The translations under genes and the position numbers were made by a program. From Aquibium sp. A9E412 (GTDB lineage Bacteria > Pseudomonadota > Alphaproteobacteria > Rhizobiales > Rhizobiaceae): 64,000 nt of DNA. Positions 41,767 through 50,044 of this stretch are shown here, piece by piece; position 1 is the first letter of the stretch; each line of letters begins with the position of its first letter. Under the pieces are notes generated by a model, which saw only the letters and a list, made by a program, of their open reading frames with translations, was not told the origin of the DNA and did not search any database. Location: the NCBI RefSeq assembly GCF_030398335.1, contig NZ_JAOAOP010000007.1:43247-107246 (forward strand), written 5' to 3'.

Positions 41767-44040
41767 TCATTCGACGCGGATCGTCACCCGGCTGAGCACC
41801 TTGCGCCCGGCGACGTCGAGCAGCCGGAACTCGTAGAAGCCCGGCGCCTCGGGCAGCGTGAAGGCGAGCGGCCCTTCGACGGCCTTCTGCGCCTCGATCC
41901 AGGTGAAGTCGGCCTGGTCGGCGCCGGCCAGCGTGACGCGCCGGTCGCCCGTGCCGCCGTCGGCACTCCAGCGCACCTCGACCGTGGCGCCCGGCGCGCC
42001 CGTCTCCGGCGCCTGCAGCGCGCCGCCGTCGTTGAGCGCGGCGGTCTCGCCGACCACCTCGAGCGTGTGGCGGGCGAGCACGCGCTTGCCCGCATCGAGC
42101 ACGTAGCGCACCTCGTAGAGGCCGGTCTCGGCCGGCGCCTCGAGCTCCGCCCCGTCGCGGTTGCCGATCCGCGCATAGTCGCCGTCGGCGTCGTCCGGCG
42201 CGCCCATCGGCACCAGGGTGACGTAGTCGCGCGCATGCGGCGGCGTGCCCGACCAGGTGACGGCGACCGGCGCGCCGGCGCGCACGGTGTCTGGCCCCGA
42301 CAGCTCGATGTCGGCCTCGACCACCTCGACCGTGGCGGCCGCGAGCGTCCGGTCGCCCTCCTGCAGCACGTAGCGCACCTCGTAGAGGCCGGGCTCGGCG
42401 GGCGCGCGCAGGCTGCCTTCGCTGGCGTTGCCGACGCGCGCATAGTCGCCGGATTCGCCTTCCGCCGCGCCCATCGGCACGATGGTGACGTAGTCGCGCG
42501 GGTGAATGGCGCGCGACCACCGCACCGGGAACGACGCGCCGATGACCGCGCTTTGCGGCGCCTGCACCGAGGCTTCCGCCGCGACGATCTCGATGTCGGC
42601 GGAGGCCAGCGTGCGGCCGCCTTCCTCGAGCACGTAGCGCACCTCGTAGAGGCCGGGCTCGGCGGGCGCCTGCAAGCGGCCTTCCGTGTCGTTGCCGACG
42701 CGCTGGTAGTCGGTGTACGCGCCCTCGGCCGCGCCGGCCGGCACGATGGTGACGTAGTCGCGCGGATGCACCGGCTGCGACCAGGAGACGGCGAAGCGCG
42801 CGCCGGCCGTCGCCGTTGCCGGCGCCTCGACGGAGGCCTCGGCGGCGACGATCTCGATGTCGCCGGCCGCCAGCGTCCGGCCGCCCTCGTCGAGCACGTA
42901 GCGCACCTCATAGAGGCCGGGCTCGGCGGGCGCGCGCAGGCTCGCCTCGCTGTCCTTGCCGACGCGCTGGTAGTCGCCGTACTCGCCGTCGGCCGCGCCG
43001 GCCGGCACGATGGTGACGTAGTCGCGCGGGTGCACCGCGCCCGACCAGGACACGGCGAAGCGCGCGCCGGCCGTCGCCGTTTCCGGCGCCGTCAGCGTGG
43101 CCTGCGCCGCAACGATCTCGATCGTCGTCGCGCCGCGCGTCGCGTCGTCCTCCTCGCGCACGTAGCGCACCTCGTAGAGCCCGGTCTCGGCCGGCGCGCG
43201 CAGGCTCGCCTCGCTGTCGTCGCCGACGCGCGCATAGTCGCCATAGTCGCCCTCGGCCGCCCCCGCGGGCACGATGGTGACATAGTCGCGCGGCGCCTGC
43301 GCGTCCGCCTCCCACGAGACCGTGAAGGCCGCGCCGACGACGGCGCTGTCGGGCGCGGAGAGCGCGACCGCGGGCGCCGCTTCGGGCTCGGGCGCCGGCT
43401 CGGGTTCGGGCGCCTCGGCCACCGCCGTCGCCACCTCGCCGAGCGCCGCGCTCAGCTCGTCGGCATTGCCGGCGGCGACGAAGCGGCCGCCGGTGCGCTC
43501 TGCCATGCACGCGACCGCCGCCTGCTCCTCGCCCTTCAGGTCGAAGCCGACGACATGCGCGGTGAAGCCGACGCCCATGCGCTCCAGCTCCTCGGCCAGC
43601 GCGCACGGGTCGCGGCCGCAGCTCTCGATGCCGTCGGTGATGACGACCACGGTCGCCGGCCTGTCGCGATAGGCGAGCGCCTCGGCCGCCTGCTCGACGG
43701 CCGCCGTCAGCGGCGTCTTGCCCCTCGGCGAGATGCCGCCGACGCGCGCCATGAAGCCGGCGCGGTCGAACGGTCCCGGCGCGATCATCGTCTCGATGTC
43801 GCCGCAGTCGCCCTCGCGGCGGTGGCCGTAGGCCATCAGGCCGACATTGGTGCCCTCGGTCCAGCCGCCGACCAGATCGCCGATCGCCTCGCGCGCGATC
43901 TCGATCTTCGCGGTGCCGTCGATCTGGCCCCACATGGAGTTCGATCCGTCGAACACCACCATCACGTCGTCGGCCGCCAGCGCCGGCCCGGCGCCGAGCG
44001 CCAGGACCGCGGCCGCCGCGATTGCTTTCGCCTTGCGCAT
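41767..44040 (-). CDS. Secreted VWA-domain protein with six tandem beta-repeat modules
   Basis: A 757-residue exported protein. A signal covers residues 1-22. A von Willebrand A domain spans about 24-205, with MIDAS motif VVFDGSNSMWGQ and the strand VVVITDGIESCG. A Pro/Glu/Ala hinge follows (about 208-224). Then come five near-identical modules of 88-90 residues (about 225-667) centred on PRDYVTIVPAGAAEGDYGDY and GLYEVRYV, and one degenerate module to the end. The modules look like immunoglobulin-type beta sandwiches. Such a layout suggests a cell-envelope adhesion or complex-assembly protein. ATG 44040 places the signal first. It lies downstream of the membrane-protein gene at 44111. Confidence 0.85.
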   Translation of the reverse strand: MRKAKAIAAAAVLALGAGPALAADDVMVVFDGSNSMWGQIDGTAKIEIAREAIGDLVGGWTEGTNVGLMAYGHRREGDCGDIETMIAPGPFDRAGFMARVGGISPRGKTPLTAAVEQAAEALAYRDRPATVVVITDGIESCGRDPCALAEELERMGVGFTAHVVGFDLKGEEQAAVACMAERTGGRFVAAGNADELSAALGEVATAVAEAPEPEPAPEPEAAPAVALSAPDSAVVGAAFTVSWEADAQAPRDYVTIVPAGAAEGDYGDYARVGDDSEASLRAPAETGLYEVRYVREEDDATRGATTIEIVAAQATLTAPETATAGARFAVSWSGAVHPRDYVTIVPAGAADGEYGDYQRVGKDSEASLRAPAEPGLYEVRYVLDEGGRTLAAGDIEIVAAEASVEAPATATAGARFAVSWSQPVHPRDYVTIVPAGAAEGAYTDYQRVGNDTEGRLQAPAEPGLYEVRYVLEEGGRTLASADIEIVAAEASVQAPQSAVIGASFPVRWSRAIHPRDYVTIVPMGAAEGESGDYARVGNASEGSLRAPAEPGLYEVRYVLQEGDRTLAAATVEVVEADIELSGPDTVRAGAPVAVTWSGTPPHARDYVTLVPMGAPDDADGDYARIGNRDGAELEAPAETGLYEVRYVLDAGKRVLARHTLEVVGETAALNDGGALQAPETGAPGATVEVRWSADGGTGDRRVTLAGADQADFTWIEAQKAVEGPLAFTLPEAPGFYEFRLLDVAGRKVLSRVTIRVE

Positions 44041-44110
44041 GGGTCGTTCCCCTTCCCGTCCTTCGATGTGGCTTTGGCCGGCCGGCCGCGGCCGCCGGCT
44101 CACGATAGCG

Positions 44111-45100
44111 TCATCCCGCCGTGCCGGCGACCGGCGACGGGCCGGAGGGCGCCGCCGATCCCGCTCCGGCCGCCTTCTGCTTGAGCTCGCGGAACTTGCC
44201 CGACAGGCTCTCCAGCTTGGCGTCCCAGGCCGGGTCCGGCGTCTGGCCCTCGATGGTCCTGAAGTAGACCTGCATCATGCAGGTGATGGCGAAGGGCTCG
44301 AGCAGCGCCACCTTGACGCTCCACGCGAACAGCAGCGCGAACACCATGCCGCCGGCCGACCACGCGCCGGGGATCAGGTAGACGGCGAGCCCGGCCGGGG
44401 CGAGCATGACCAGGAAGACGACGAAGGCGAGGCCGTAGACGATCAGCGCCAGCCAGGCGGCGTTCTTCAGCATCGGCTTGTAGTTCTGCCCGTAGAGCAC
44501 CAGCCCGGTGCGCGCGGAGTCCCAGGCGTTGGTCGCGCGTGTGCGCATGGCATAGGCCAGGATCACCTCGTCGACGAAGCCGACCGCGACGCGCAGGAAG
44601 GCGTGGACGATGCCGACGAGCTGCTGCGCGCCGGGGATCGGCAGCACGGTGAGCACGCCGCGCACCAGACCGGTGATCGCCCGGATGACGCCCTTGACGA
44701 GCTGGTCGATGGCGAACAGCACGCTGGTCTGGGCGAAGCGCTCGGTGACCTCGCGGCGCGCATGGGCGATCTGCGAGCGGCCCTGCGGCATCGGCCGGCC
44801 GTCGAGCAGCTCGACCAGCACGGCGATATGGCCGGCCTTGACGATGTAGAGCGTGTATTCGCGCAGGAAGTACATCACCGCGCCGACGATGGTGAAGCCG
44901 GCCACGCCGCCCCAGAAGGTGGCGCCGGCGCGGAAGCCGGCGTCGCCGAAGCCGCCGATGCCCCAGCCGACGCCGGCGCCGACCCCGGTCATCAGCACAT
45001 AGGCGATGGCGACGCCGAAATAGACGGCGATGCGCAGCAGGATGAAGGGCATGGTGCGCGCCATCAGCCCGAGCGCCTGCCCGATCGAGAAGTCCCACAT
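44111..45100 (-). CDS. Polytopic membrane protein of unknown function
   Basis: A 329-residue membrane protein with about five to six hydrophobic segments (FILLRIAVYFGVAIAYVLMT, ATFWGGVAGFTIVGAVMYFL, LIVYGLAFVVFLVMLAPAGL, MVFALLFAWSVKVALLEPF). A charged central stretch and a Lys-rich cytosolic tail are also present. No family is confidently recognised. It lies 70 bp upstream of the VWA-repeat gene on the same strand, so a shared envelope function is likely (inference). Confidence 0.7.
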   Translation of the reverse strand: MWDFSIGQALGLMARTMPFILLRIAVYFGVAIAYVLMTGVGAGVGWGIGGFGDAGFRAGATFWGGVAGFTIVGAVMYFLREYTLYIVKAGHIAVLVELLDGRPMPQGRSQIAHARREVTERFAQTSVLFAIDQLVKGVIRAITGLVRGVLTVLPIPGAQQLVGIVHAFLRVAVGFVDEVILAYAMRTRATNAWDSARTGLVLYGQNYKPMLKNAAWLALIVYGLAFVVFLVMLAPAGLAVYLIPGAWSAGGMVFALLFAWSVKVALLEPFAITCMMQVYFRTIEGQTPDPAWDAKLESLSGKFRELKQKAAGAGSAAPSGPSPVAGTAG

Positions 45101-45259
45101 GGCCGAATCTCCACACTACCGCTCGGATGGCCCGCCTGTAGGGCAATTCGCCCCGCCCGCCCCCCTGCAAACGGAGGGGGCGGCCGCCCTGCGACGGCGA
45201 CGACGTTGCCGAGCGGCCTGCCGATCGGGCACCATAGGCCGCCTTGCGGGAGATGCGAC

Positions 45260-46324
45260 ATGACACAGCCACCACCGGCGGCCGGCGAGCGGCACGTGAT
45301 CCTGTGCGTGGAGGACGAGGCGGAGTTCCGCGACGACATCGTCGAGGAGCTGCGCGCCTGCGGTCACGCCGCGATCGGCGCCGGCGACGGCCGCGCGGCG
45401 CTGGCGATGCTGGCGACGGTGCGGCCGGACCTGATCCTGTGCGACATCTCGATGCCGGGAATGGACGGCTACGACCTGATGGAGACGGTGCGCCGGGAAC
45501 GCGCCGACCTGGCCGACGTGCCGTTCGTCTTCCTCACCGCGCTCAACGACCGCGAGGCGGTGATCTGCGGCAAGCGGGCCGGCGCCGACGACTATCTCGT
45601 CAAGCCGGTCGATTTCGACCTGATGCTGGCCAGCATCGAGGCGCGCCTGGCGCAGGCCCGGCGCGTGCGCGCGCACTACCGGCGGTCCGACGCCGCGTCC
45701 GGCGCAGCACGCGGTCGCGCCGGCGATGCCGCCCGGCCCGGCAGCGCGGCGGCATCGGGCGTGCTCGACATCCTCGGCTTCGGCGTCGTGCTGGCCGATG
45801 CGCGCGGCGGCGTGCGTTTTGCCAACGCCTTCGCGCGCGCGCTCGCCCGCGACACGCAGAGCCTCTTCGTGCAGGAGGCGCTGCGCGCGGCGACGCCCGA
45901 GCTGACGCGGCAGCTTCTCGCCCATGTCGCCGAGGTCGCCGGCGCGGCGGCCGAAGGCGGCGACGCGATGCGCGGCATGGCGCTGCCGCTGCACGGGACC
46001 GGCGGCGAGCTGCTGCTCGTCATCTGCGCGCTGCCGCCGGCCGGCGACGACGGCCCGGGCGCGGCCGTCTTCATCTCCGACACGCGGCGCCGCCCGGTGC
46101 CGCCCGAGCACGTGCTCGGCGCGCTGTTCGGCCTGACGCCGAGCGAGGCGCAGATCGCGCACGGGCTGGTCAGCGGGCAGCGCAGCGCCGACATCGCGCG
46201 GGCGCTCAACGTCAGCCAGACGACGGTCGCCTTCCACCTGCGCAACCTGTTCGAGAAGACCGGCACCAACCGCCAGGTCGACTTCGTCGCCCTGGTGCTC
46301 GGCACGCTGGGCGCCTTGCGCTGA
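45260..46324 (+). CDS. LuxR-type response regulator with a central PAS-like region
   Basis: A 354-residue regulator. The receiver domain (1-125) has the acidic pocket CVEDEAEF, phosphoacceptor Asp in LILCDISMPGMDGYDL, and the conserved Lys in YLVKPVDF. A middle region (about 160-285) begins LDILGFGVVLADARGGVRFA, PAS-like. The C-terminal LuxR HTH is LTPSEAQIAHGL through IARALNVSQTTVAFHL. ATG 45260 follows GGGAG. It is divergent from the membrane-protein/VWA operon, its likely target. Its kinase may be the one at 39203 (unproven). Confidence 0.9.
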   Translation: MTQPPPAAGERHVILCVEDEAEFRDDIVEELRACGHAAIGAGDGRAALAMLATVRPDLILCDISMPGMDGYDLMETVRRERADLADVPFVFLTALNDREAVICGKRAGADDYLVKPVDFDLMLASIEARLAQARRVRAHYRRSDAASGAARGRAGDAARPGSAAASGVLDILGFGVVLADARGGVRFANAFARALARDTQSLFVQEALRAATPELTRQLLAHVAEVAGAAAEGGDAMRGMALPLHGTGGELLLVICALPPAGDDGPGAAVFISDTRRRPVPPEHVLGALFGLTPSEAQIAHGLVSGQRSADIARALNVSQTTVAFHLRNLFEKTGTNRQVDFVALVLGTLGALR

Positions 46325-46612
46325 CACGGCAGGCCGTTCGCTCGGCCGACCGCGCCGCGCGCGGGCGGTGCCGGCGCGCGAGCGCCGCGACCCGAGCCGC
46401 TTTTTCGGACCGTCGGACCGGCTTTGACCGCGCCGCTCGGGCTTAAGAACGGCTGCCCGCGATGGCCGCAAGCGCCGTCTCCTCTCCGCGCAGCGGCGCG
46501 AGACGGGCGTTCCTATGAATGTTCATCCGGACCCTCCGGGGAATCTGAAGCGCGGCAACGCCAGCCTTCCCGGTCGGCTCCGAATGGACAACCTTCCGAA
46601 AGCGCACAGCCA
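46325..46612. other. Left part of gene-free region 46325-46813
   Basis: Apart from the IS481 relic at 46443-46526, no gene, promoter or clear terminator can be supported here. The rest of the gap (46613-46813) is two tandem copies of the dispersed repeat. Confidence 0.5.
46443..46526 (-). pseudogene. Relic of an IS481-type transposase N-terminus
   Basis: On the minus strand an ATG at 46526 with GGAGGG upstream encodes MNIHRNARLAPLRGEE before a stop 27 codons on. This is the characteristic opening of many IS481-family transposases of rhizobial genomes. Nothing further of the element is recognisable. It lies beside the tandem repeat copies, marking a patch where mobile DNA has accumulated. Confidence 0.45.
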
Positions 46613-46714
46613 GAGCCGCTCTGCTCGCCACGGACTCGCGGATCGGCTGCAACGCGTTGTCTTGACGCGTTTGCGGATGGCGAACCGCTTTCCACGTCGC
46701 CCGGAAACGCCTGA
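46613..46714 (+). repeat. Dispersed intergenic repeat, copy 5 (tandem left)
   Basis: It reads GAGCCGCTCTGCTCGCCACG, then GATCGGCTGCAACGCGTTGT, GGCGAACCGCTTTCCAC and CGGAAACGCCT. It is directly followed by copy 6 in the same orientation. Confidence 0.7.
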
Positions 46715-46817
46715 GAGCCGTTCCGCGTTTCACGGAATCGCAGATCGGCTCTAACTCATTGTTTTCACGCGTTTCCGAACGGCGAACCGGTTTCCACTTC
46801 GCCTGGAAACGCTTTAG
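46715..46817 (+). repeat. Dispersed intergenic repeat, copy 6 (tandem right, best preserved)
   Basis: The reference copy: GAGCCGTTCCGCGTTTCACG, GGCTCTAACTCATTGTTTTC, GGCGAACCGGTTTCCACTTC and GCCTGGAAACGCTTTAG. The core CGAACCGGTTTC and flanks can form a partial dyad. Its last bases, read on the minus strand, provide the TAA stop of the 45-residue gene at 46814. Confidence 0.75.
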
Positions 46818-46951
46818 ACGAACGCCATCACGAGGACGGCGCCGATCACGATCATGAGCAGGCCGCCGATCAGCATGGGCAGGAGCGTCGCCTCGCCCTC
46901 GCCGCGCACCCCGTCAGCCGGTCGCTCGATGCTCGCGTTGCGTTCCGTCAT
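46814..46951 (-). CDS. Small single-span membrane protein
   Basis: A 45-residue peptide with a charged N-terminus (MTERNASIERPADGVRGEGE) and one C-terminal membrane helix (LPMLIGGLLMIVIGAVLVMA). AAGGGAG precedes the ATG at 46951. The stop TAA lies inside the end of the adjacent repeat. It overlaps the end of the upstream 130-residue gene by 38 bp. The function is unknown; the good ribosome-binding site and clean amphipathic layout support it as real. Confidence 0.5.
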   Translation of the reverse strand: MTERNASIERPADGVRGEGEATLLPMLIGGLLMIVIGAVLVMAFV

Positions 46952-47306
46952 GGCTGCGCTCCCTTGGTCCAGTTTCGACATGGGGTCCGGTTTCGACATG
47001 GGGTCCGGTTTCGGGATGGGCGGGCGATGCCGGCGAGCGCGTCCGCGCCGTTGCGGCTGCCTCGCCGCGCCCTGCCCGCTGCGCGGCGGCCGGGCGGTCG
47101 GCGGGGGCCGGCGCGCAGGCCCGCTGCCACGCCATCGCCGCCATCAGCCAGTCCCGCAGCAGACCCTTGTCCTCCTTGGAGAAGACGGCCCGCCGCTTCA
47201 GGTCGTCGAGCGTCTCGCCGGGATGGCAGCGCGCATAGGCCGCGCCGATCAGCGCCTCCAGCTCGCCCCTCCGGCGCGCGCCGAGCCAACGCGTCGCATC
47301 CTGCAT
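46914..47306 (-). CDS. Small uncharacterised protein
   Basis: A 130-residue protein with a charged helical N-terminal region (RWLGARRRGELEALIGAAYA, then DLKRRAVFSKEDKGLLRDW) and a low-complexity tail. The tail carries a repeated GPHVET hexapeptide encoded by 18-bp tandem repeats at 46966-47019. I do not recognise the family. ATG 47306 is favoured because the longer frame starts inside the palindrome at 47375-47407, its likely operator. It probably forms an operon with the 45-residue membrane protein. Confidence 0.5.
   Translation of the reverse strand: MQDATRWLGARRRGELEALIGAAYARCHPGETLDDLKRRAVFSKEDKGLLRDWLMAAMAWQRACAPAPADRPAAAQRAGRGEAAATARTRSPASPAHPETGPHVETGPHVETGPRERSHDGTQREHRATG
46966..47019. 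repeat. Three tandem 18-bp repeats
   Basis: GGTCCAGTTTCGACATGG, GGTCCGGTTTCGACATGG and GGTCCGGTTTCGGGATGG stand head to tail (46966-46983, 46984-47001, 47002-47019). They stay in frame within the 130-residue protein and lie just upstream of the 45-residue gene. Copy number could change without frameshift. Confidence 0.85.
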
Positions 47307-47374
47307 CACGGCCCGAATCCCTGAGCGTCCAACGGCCGCGAGGCACCGCCACACGGCCAAGACAAACGATAGCC

Positions 47375-47407
47375 GATAAAAGATGCATTCACAATACATC
47401 TTTTATC
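47375..47407. promoter_or_regulatory. 33-bp near-perfect palindrome
   Basis: Arms GATAAAAGATGCATT (47375-47389) and AATACATCTTTTATC (47393-47407) pair at 14 of 15 positions around a CAC centre. AT-rich and without a T-tail on the minus strand, it is a likely protein-binding operator. It lies about 70 bp upstream of the 130-residue gene and about 100 bp after the alcohol dehydrogenase stop. The regulator is unknown. Confidence 0.65.
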
Positions 47408-47509
47408 GCGCGCGTTATGATCCGCCCACGGACGGATCTCCGGCAGGAGCGCGTCCGACCGGTTCAAACGCCCGTCGCCGCAGGCGCGGCGTCGTTCTTC
47501 CGTTGCCGT

Positions 47510-48661
47510 TCAGAGCGCCGCGTCGAACAGCGCGCGCGTGGTCTCGCGCGTCAGCGGCACCGGGTTGCCGCCGCAGCTCGGGTCGTCGAGCGCCATCGTC
47601 ACCAGATCGTCGATCCGGTCGCCGGCCACCCCCAGCGCCGACAGGCGGCGGGGGATCGCGAACCGCTCGAGCATGCCCTCGACATGGGCGAGGAAGCCGT
47701 CGAAGCCGCCGGCGATCTCCAGATAGGCCGCCGCCCGTGCGATCCGCTGCTCGATCGCCGGCCGGTTGAAGCGCAGCACCGCCGGCATCACCACCGCGTT
47801 GGTCGTGCCGTGGTGGGTGTTGTAGAGCGCGCCGACCGGGTGGCTCAGCGCATGGATCGCGCCGAGCCCCTTCTGGAAGGCGACGGCGCCCATCGCCGCC
47901 GCGCTCATCATGTGGGCGCGCGCAGCGATGTCGCCGCCGTCGGCAAAGGCGGTCGGCAGGTGGGTCAGCACGAGCCGCATCCCCTCGAGCGCGATGCCCT
48001 GGCTCATCGGGTGGTAGTGCGGCGAGCAGTAGGCCTCCAGGCAGTGGGCGAAGGCGTCCATGCCGGTGCCCGCGGTGATCGCCGGCGGCATGCCGACGGT
48101 CAGCTCCGGGTCGCAGATGACGACGGACGGCAGCACCTTCGGATGGAAGATGATCTTCTTCACATGGCTCTGCGAATTGGTGAGCACGCCGGCGCGGCCG
48201 ACCTCGGAGCCGGTGCCGGCGGTCGTCGGCACGGCGACGATCGGCGCGATGGCGTCGGCGTCGGCCCGCGTCCACCAGTCGCCGATGTCCTCGAAGTCCC
48301 ACACGGGCCGCGTCTGGCCGGCCATGAAGGCGACCAGCTTGCCGAGATCGAGGCCCGAACCGCCGCCGAAGGCGATCACGCCGTCGTGCCCGCCGGCCCG
48401 GAAGGCGGCGATGCCGGCCGCCAGGTTGACCTCGGTCGGGTTGGGGTCGACCTCGGCGAAGACGGCGCGGCCGAGCCCGGCGGCCTCCATCAGGTCGCGC
48501 GTGCGCGCGGTGATCGGCAGGCCGGCCAGCCCGCGGTCGGTCACCAGCAGCGGCCGTGCGATGCCGGCCGCCGCGCAGGCCGCGCCGATCTCGGCGATGC
48601 GTCCCGCGCCGAAGCGGATCGCGGTGGGGTAGGACCAGTTCGCGGTCGGTGCGGTCGTCAT
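47510..48661 (-). CDS. Iron-containing (group III) alcohol dehydrogenase
   Basis: A 383-residue NAD(P)-dependent alcohol dehydrogenase of the iron-activated family. It has the nucleotide-binding loop FGGGSGLDLGK, and PTTAGTGSEV. Metal ligands appear in GMDAFAHCLEAY and in IHALSHPVGALYNTHHG (Asp and three His). It is the last gene of the seven-gene minus-strand operon from 56411, beginning 4 bp after the aldehyde dehydrogenase stop. It would interconvert an alcohol and the aldehyde used by that enzyme. Confidence 0.93.
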   Translation of the reverse strand: MTTAPTANWSYPTAIRFGAGRIAEIGAACAAAGIARPLLVTDRGLAGLPITARTRDLMEAAGLGRAVFAEVDPNPTEVNLAAGIAAFRAGGHDGVIAFGGGSGLDLGKLVAFMAGQTRPVWDFEDIGDWWTRADADAIAPIVAVPTTAGTGSEVGRAGVLTNSQSHVKKIIFHPKVLPSVVICDPELTVGMPPAITAGTGMDAFAHCLEAYCSPHYHPMSQGIALEGMRLVLTHLPTAFADGGDIAARAHMMSAAAMGAVAFQKGLGAIHALSHPVGALYNTHHGTTNAVVMPAVLRFNRPAIEQRIARAAAYLEIAGGFDGFLAHVEGMLERFAIPRRLSALGVAGDRIDDLVTMALDDPSCGGNPVPLTRETTRALFDAAL

Positions 48662-48665
48662 CGGC

Positions 48666-50042
48666 TCACGCCTTCTTCAGGTGATAGGATTTGGGCCGCG
48701 TCAGCCCGTGATAGCCGAGCACCGACAGGCCGGCGCCGCGGCCGGTGTCCTTGCAGCCGGTCCAGCACAGCGCCGGGTCGAGATAGTCGCAGCGGTTCAT
48801 GAACACGGTGCCGGTCTCGAGGCGCGCGCCGATCGCCTCGGCCGCCGCGGCGTCGGCCGTCCACAGCGAGGCGGTGAGCCCGTAATGGCTGTCGTTCATC
48901 AGCGCGACGGCCTCCTCGTCGTCGCGCACCGGCATGATGCCGACCACCGGGCCGAAGCTCTCCTCGCGCATCACCGCCATCTGGTGGTCGACCCCGGTCA
49001 GCACCTGCGGCGTGAGATAGGCGGCGCCGTCGTCTGCGGGCGCCGGCGCGATGTGCGCCGTCGCGCCGGCCCTGACCGCCGCGTCGATCTGCGCGCGCAC
49101 GGTCTTGGCGAAGCGCACATGCGCCATCGGGCCGATCGTCGTTTCGGGATCGAGCGGATCGCCGAGCCGGTGGCCGCCAACGAGCGCCACCGCCTCGTCG
49201 ACGAAGCGGTCGAAGAGGCTCTCGTGCACATAGATGCGCTCGATGCCGCAGCAGCACTGGCCCGAATTGAACATCGCGCCGTCGATCAGCCCGGCGACCG
49301 CCGCGTCAAGGTCGGCGTCGGCCCGCACATAGCCCGGATCCTTGCCGCCGAGCTCGGTGTTGACGGCGGTGAAGGTGCCGGCCGCCGCCCGCTCCATCGC
49401 CTTGCCGCCGGCCACCGAGCCGGTGAAGTTGACCAGGTCGAAGGCGCGCTCGCCGATCAGCGTCGCGGTGGTCTCGTGGTCGAGGGCGAGGTTCTGGAAC
49501 ACCGCCTCCGGCACGCCGGCGGCATGGAAGGCCTCGGCCAGGTGCTCGCCCACCAGCAGGGTCTGCGTGGCGTGCTTGAGGACCACCGCACTGCCCGAAA
49601 TCAGCGCCGGCGCCAGCGTGTTGATCGCCGTCATGTAGGGATAGTTCCACGGCGCCACGATCAGCACCACGCCGACCGGCTCGCGCTTGATCTTGCGCAC
49701 GAAGGCGTCGCTCTCCTCGACGACGATCGGCGCGAGCGCCTGTTCGGCGATGTCGGCCATGTGATGCGCCCGTTCGGCGAAGCCGCCATACTCGCCGCCG
49801 TAGCGCACCGGCCGGCCCATCTGGTGCGCCAGCTCGCGCGCCATGCGCTCGGTCTGGCCGCCGATGATCTCGACCGCCCTGCGCACCAGCGCCACGCGCT
49901 CGGCCAGCGGCCGCGCCGCCCAGGCCGGCTGCGCCGCGCGCGCGCGCGCCGCCGCGGCGCGCGCGGCGTCGGCGGTGAGCGCCGTGCGGGTCGCGTAGAC
50001 CGACCCGTCGATCGGGGAGATGCACTGCAACTGGGTGGGCAT
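48666..50042 (-). CDS. Aldehyde dehydrogenase
   Basis: A 458-residue NAD(P)-dependent aldehyde dehydrogenase. Motifs are VLIVAPWNYPYMTAINTLAP, FTGSVAGGKAM, ELGGKDPGYV (catalytic Glu region) and FNSGQCCCGIERIYV (catalytic Cys). ATG 50042 is 3 bp before the glutamine-synthetase-like stop. Together with the ligase upstream it resembles gamma-glutamyl-aldehyde dehydrogenase arrangements (PuuC-type), where an aldehyde on a glutamylated amine is oxidised (inference). Confidence 0.93.
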   Translation of the reverse strand: MPTQLQCISPIDGSVYATRTALTADAARAAAARARAAQPAWAARPLAERVALVRRAVEIIGGQTERMARELAHQMGRPVRYGGEYGGFAERAHHMADIAEQALAPIVVEESDAFVRKIKREPVGVVLIVAPWNYPYMTAINTLAPALISGSAVVLKHATQTLLVGEHLAEAFHAAGVPEAVFQNLALDHETTATLIGERAFDLVNFTGSVAGGKAMERAAAGTFTAVNTELGGKDPGYVRADADLDAAVAGLIDGAMFNSGQCCCGIERIYVHESLFDRFVDEAVALVGGHRLGDPLDPETTIGPMAHVRFAKTVRAQIDAAVRAGATAHIAPAPADDGAAYLTPQVLTGVDHQMAVMREESFGPVVGIMPVRDDEEAVALMNDSHYGLTASLWTADAAAAEAIGARLETGTVFMNRCDYLDPALCWTGCKDTGRGAGLSVLGYHGLTRPKSYHLKKA

Positions 50043-50044
50043 GT

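Noticed and set aside
46424..46733. Two frames of about 96 codons on opposite strands
   Set aside because: They are made of the dispersed repeat and spacer. Only the short MNIHRNARLAP segment has recognisable (IS481) origin.
47375..47407. Palindrome as a transcription terminator of the alcohol dehydrogenase gene
   Set aside because: The stem is AT-rich and has no T-tract on the minus strand; an operator is more likely.
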